Assembly (NCBI GenBank): GCA_946480525.1
Contig: CAMLLA010000180.1
Coordinates: 1 to 8,126 of the forward strand
DNA: 8,126 nt
From: an uncultured Asticcacaulis sp.
Lineage (GTDB): Bacteria; Pseudomonadota; Alphaproteobacteria; Caulobacterales; Caulobacteraceae
Direction of reading: 5' to 3'
This document shows, piece after piece, positions 6,755-8,126 of this stretch. Position 1 is the first letter of the stretch. Each line of letters starts with the position of its first letter. The notes beneath the pieces were generated by a model. It saw nothing but the letters and a program-made list of their open reading frames with translations, was not told where the DNA came from and ran no database searches. The position numbers were made by a program, and so were the translations under genes.

Positions 6755-8069
6755 AACTTATGCCCCTAGTTCTTAGTTCTTTGGCTTGCGCATAATACCG
6801 CAATGTCAGCCCACACATTAGTCCGTAAAGGATAACACCTTCGATGTTAACATTAGGCATAGTTGACAAGGTTAATAAAAAATAACTGATATGCAAGGAT
6901 GTTAATACAATCCTATACTTTGGAGTACATCTTAACGAATAATAAATCATGGTCAACATGCTAATAATCGTCAATACGACGCCAGAGATGCCGTATTCAT
7001 AAATGAACGAAACGAACATGTTGTGGGCGTATTTTTCGAACACGCCCTTCCATGCGTCCGGACCGAAGCCAATAAAGGGCTGCAGTCCCTTTCCTTCGGC
7101 GGCGGCATGCAGATAACCCGACCACAGCTGCAGGCGGCCGGACAGGAACTGCCGTTCAGGCGTCGTAAATTCGTGCGGCATTTTTTCGAGCAGGGCGATC
7201 TTGTCGGCGATCATCAGCAACTCGCCGAAACGGTCCTGGTTCATCGTAAACAATACGACGACCCCGGCGACGCCGGCGGTAACCAGACCGCCCCGGATCA
7301 GCCATGTCGTGGACAGGCGCCTGACCTGGATGGACGAAATCAGAAAGGCGCCGAACATCGGCAGCGCCGCCAGAAGCGCTGTCCGGTAGTTGCTCAGGAC
7401 AATGGAAACAAGGCTGATCGAGCACCACAGCAGCTTGGTACGGAAGGTGATGTCACGATTGGCGACCGTGATCACCATAAGCGCCAGGGGAATCATCGAG
7501 AAGGTGGCTTCGTGAACATAGCCGCCGATGTAGCTGACGGAGCCGTCGCCTTCGGTCGCCTTGAACTGGCCGGTCGCCAGTGAGATCGCCTGATACAGCA
7601 AAGGCACCGCAAAGGCCTTGGTCAGGACGGTAAAGTTGAAGCGGTCGTCGTCCGGCAGCAGGAATACGGCGACGGCCACGGAGAAGAACAGCACCTGCCG
7701 GATAAGGGCGTTGACCAGGCCGACATACTCCTGGTTGGCCACGCCGCTCAAGACGATCAACACAGTGAATATGTAGAAGACCGCCAGATATTTCAGCTGG
7801 AAAATCCGGGGGCCCAGAGCCCAGACGCCGGCCACCATGAACAGGATCGTCGACAGGGCATTGATGCTCTGGCCGGCGGCGATGGGAACGATGGTGTAGA
7901 CGTGCAGGAAATTCAGCACATAGCGAAGAAGCATCAACAGGAAGAGAAAGCGGAGCGGGGTGCTCAACCGCCTGGTTACGCCCAGCCACAAGAGGACCAA
8001 CAGGGCGAATATCCCTATGGCTAGCTCTGGTATCCCCAACATGGGGGCTCTGGCGACGACCTCGTCCAT
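6744..8069 (-). CDS. O-antigen ligase/Wzy-type polysaccharide polymerase, polytopic membrane protein
   Basis: A 441-residue inner-membrane protein with about ten or more hydrophobic segments across 15-270 and 351-425, and one large hydrophilic loop (about 276-350) expected in the periplasm. That is the Wzy_C/WaaL architecture. Family-like features are SNYRTALLAALP (226-237), SGRLQLWSGYL (310-320), a glycine-rich FIGFGPDAW (332-340) and AHNMFVSFIYEYGISGVV (348-365). Such proteins polymerise or ligate undecaprenyl-linked sugar units; which of the two applies cannot be decided here. The neighbouring glycosyltransferase, starting inside its last codons, supports polysaccharide assembly. The start at 8069 is preceded by tandem AAGGA motifs (8081-8085, 8087-8091) and lies within an inverted repeat; Met10 at 8042 is an alternative. 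The last third of the gene (about 6770-7000) is strikingly AT-rich. Confidence 0.87.
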   Translation of the reverse strand: MDEVVARAPMLGIPELAIGIFALLVLLWLGVTRRLSTPLRFLFLLMLLRYVLNFLHVYTIVPIAAGQSINALSTILFMVAGVWALGPRIFQLKYLAVFYIFTVLIVLSGVANQEYVGLVNALIRQVLFFSVAVAVFLLPDDDRFNFTVLTKAFAVPLLYQAISLATGQFKATEGDGSVSYIGGYVHEATFSMIPLALMVITVANRDITFRTKLLWCSISLVSIVLSNYRTALLAALPMFGAFLISSIQVRRLSTTWLIRGGLVTAGVAGVVVLFTMNQDRFGELLMIADKIALLEKMPHEFTTPERQFLSGRLQLWSGYLHAAAEGKGLQPFIGFGPDAWKGVFEKYAHNMFVSFIYEYGISGVVLTIISMLTMIYYSLRCTPKYRIVLTSLHISYFLLTLSTMPNVNIEGVILYGLMCGLTLRYYAQAKELRTRGISYAV

Positions 8070-8109
8070 TACTATCTAAATCCTTGTCCTTAAGAATCCA
8101 GATAGTAAT
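8068..8109 (-). promoter_or_regulatory. Inverted repeat over the polymerase start codon and ribosome binding site
   Basis: ATTACTATCT (8068-8077) is repeated inverted as AGATAGTAAT (8100-8109), a perfect 10-bp match with a 22-base spacer. In the - strand mRNA the downstream arm includes the first two bases of the polymerase AUG and the loop contains both AAGGA ribosome-binding motifs. It could be an mRNA hairpin that limits initiation until an upstream ribosome opens it, or a protein-binding operator. The stem is AU-rich and weak; the exact match is observed, the role is inferred. Confidence 0.4.
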
Positions 8110-8126
8110 TCTTGACGGCCTTATAA
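8090..8126 (-). CDS. Possible 3' end of an upstream operon gene (partial)
   Basis: Entering from the right edge on the - strand, one frame reads YKAVKNYYLDS then TAA (8092-8090). The stop lies 20 bases before the polymerase ATG and overlaps the first AAGGA motif, the spacing expected of consecutive genes in a polysaccharide operon. Eleven codons are too few to identify the product, and an open frame this short is common by chance. Confidence 0.35.
   Translation of the reverse strand, partial: YKAVKNYYLDS

Overview
The window reads as a cell-envelope and secretion locus of a Gram-negative bacterium, most likely an alphaproteobacterium. This rests on the GC-rich coding sequence, a PrtD/PrtE-type exporter, an M23 peptidase of a form common in that class, and surface-polysaccharide genes nearby. 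The genus cannot be read from the sequence. No rRNA, tRNA, CRISPR array or insertion sequence was seen.

Layout. Positions 1-4010 (+ strand) carry a type I secretion ABC transporter (5' end cut by the window edge), its HlyD-family membrane-fusion partner, and an exported M23 metallopeptidase. A bidirectional hairpin terminator (4014-4043) separates these from a convergent (- strand) small RTX protein, 4645-4070. That protein is almost entirely twelve calcium-binding nonapeptides plus a type I secretion C-terminus, and it is the obvious candidate substrate of the adjacent exporter. The TolC-like outer-membrane partner is not in the window.

A stretch of about 755 bases without a convincing gene follows (4646-5400). 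At its right end a sigma-54-type -24/-12 promoter (GG-N10-GC) and a good ribosome binding site lead into a 53-codon gene (5401-5562, +) for an unrecognised single-pass membrane protein. A perfect 20-bp-stem terminator (5583-5626) closes this one-gene unit. It is the least explained element of the window.

From 8126 to 5645 the - strand carries a polysaccharide operon: possibly the last 11 codons of an upstream gene, then a Wzy/WaaL-type O-antigen polymerase or ligase, then a GT4 glycosyltransferase whose start overlaps the polymerase stop by 11 bases. The polymerase gene changes abruptly to about 30% GC in its last third, suggesting a recombination mosaic. A 10-bp inverted repeat overlaps its start codon and could couple its translation to the gene before it.

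Together: an exporter with a secreted calcium-binding scaffold, a wall-remodelling enzyme, and surface-polysaccharide genes. Type I exporters beside exopolysaccharide genes are known elsewhere (rhizobial prsDE, sphingomonad atrBD), so a joint role in the extracellular matrix is plausible but inferred.
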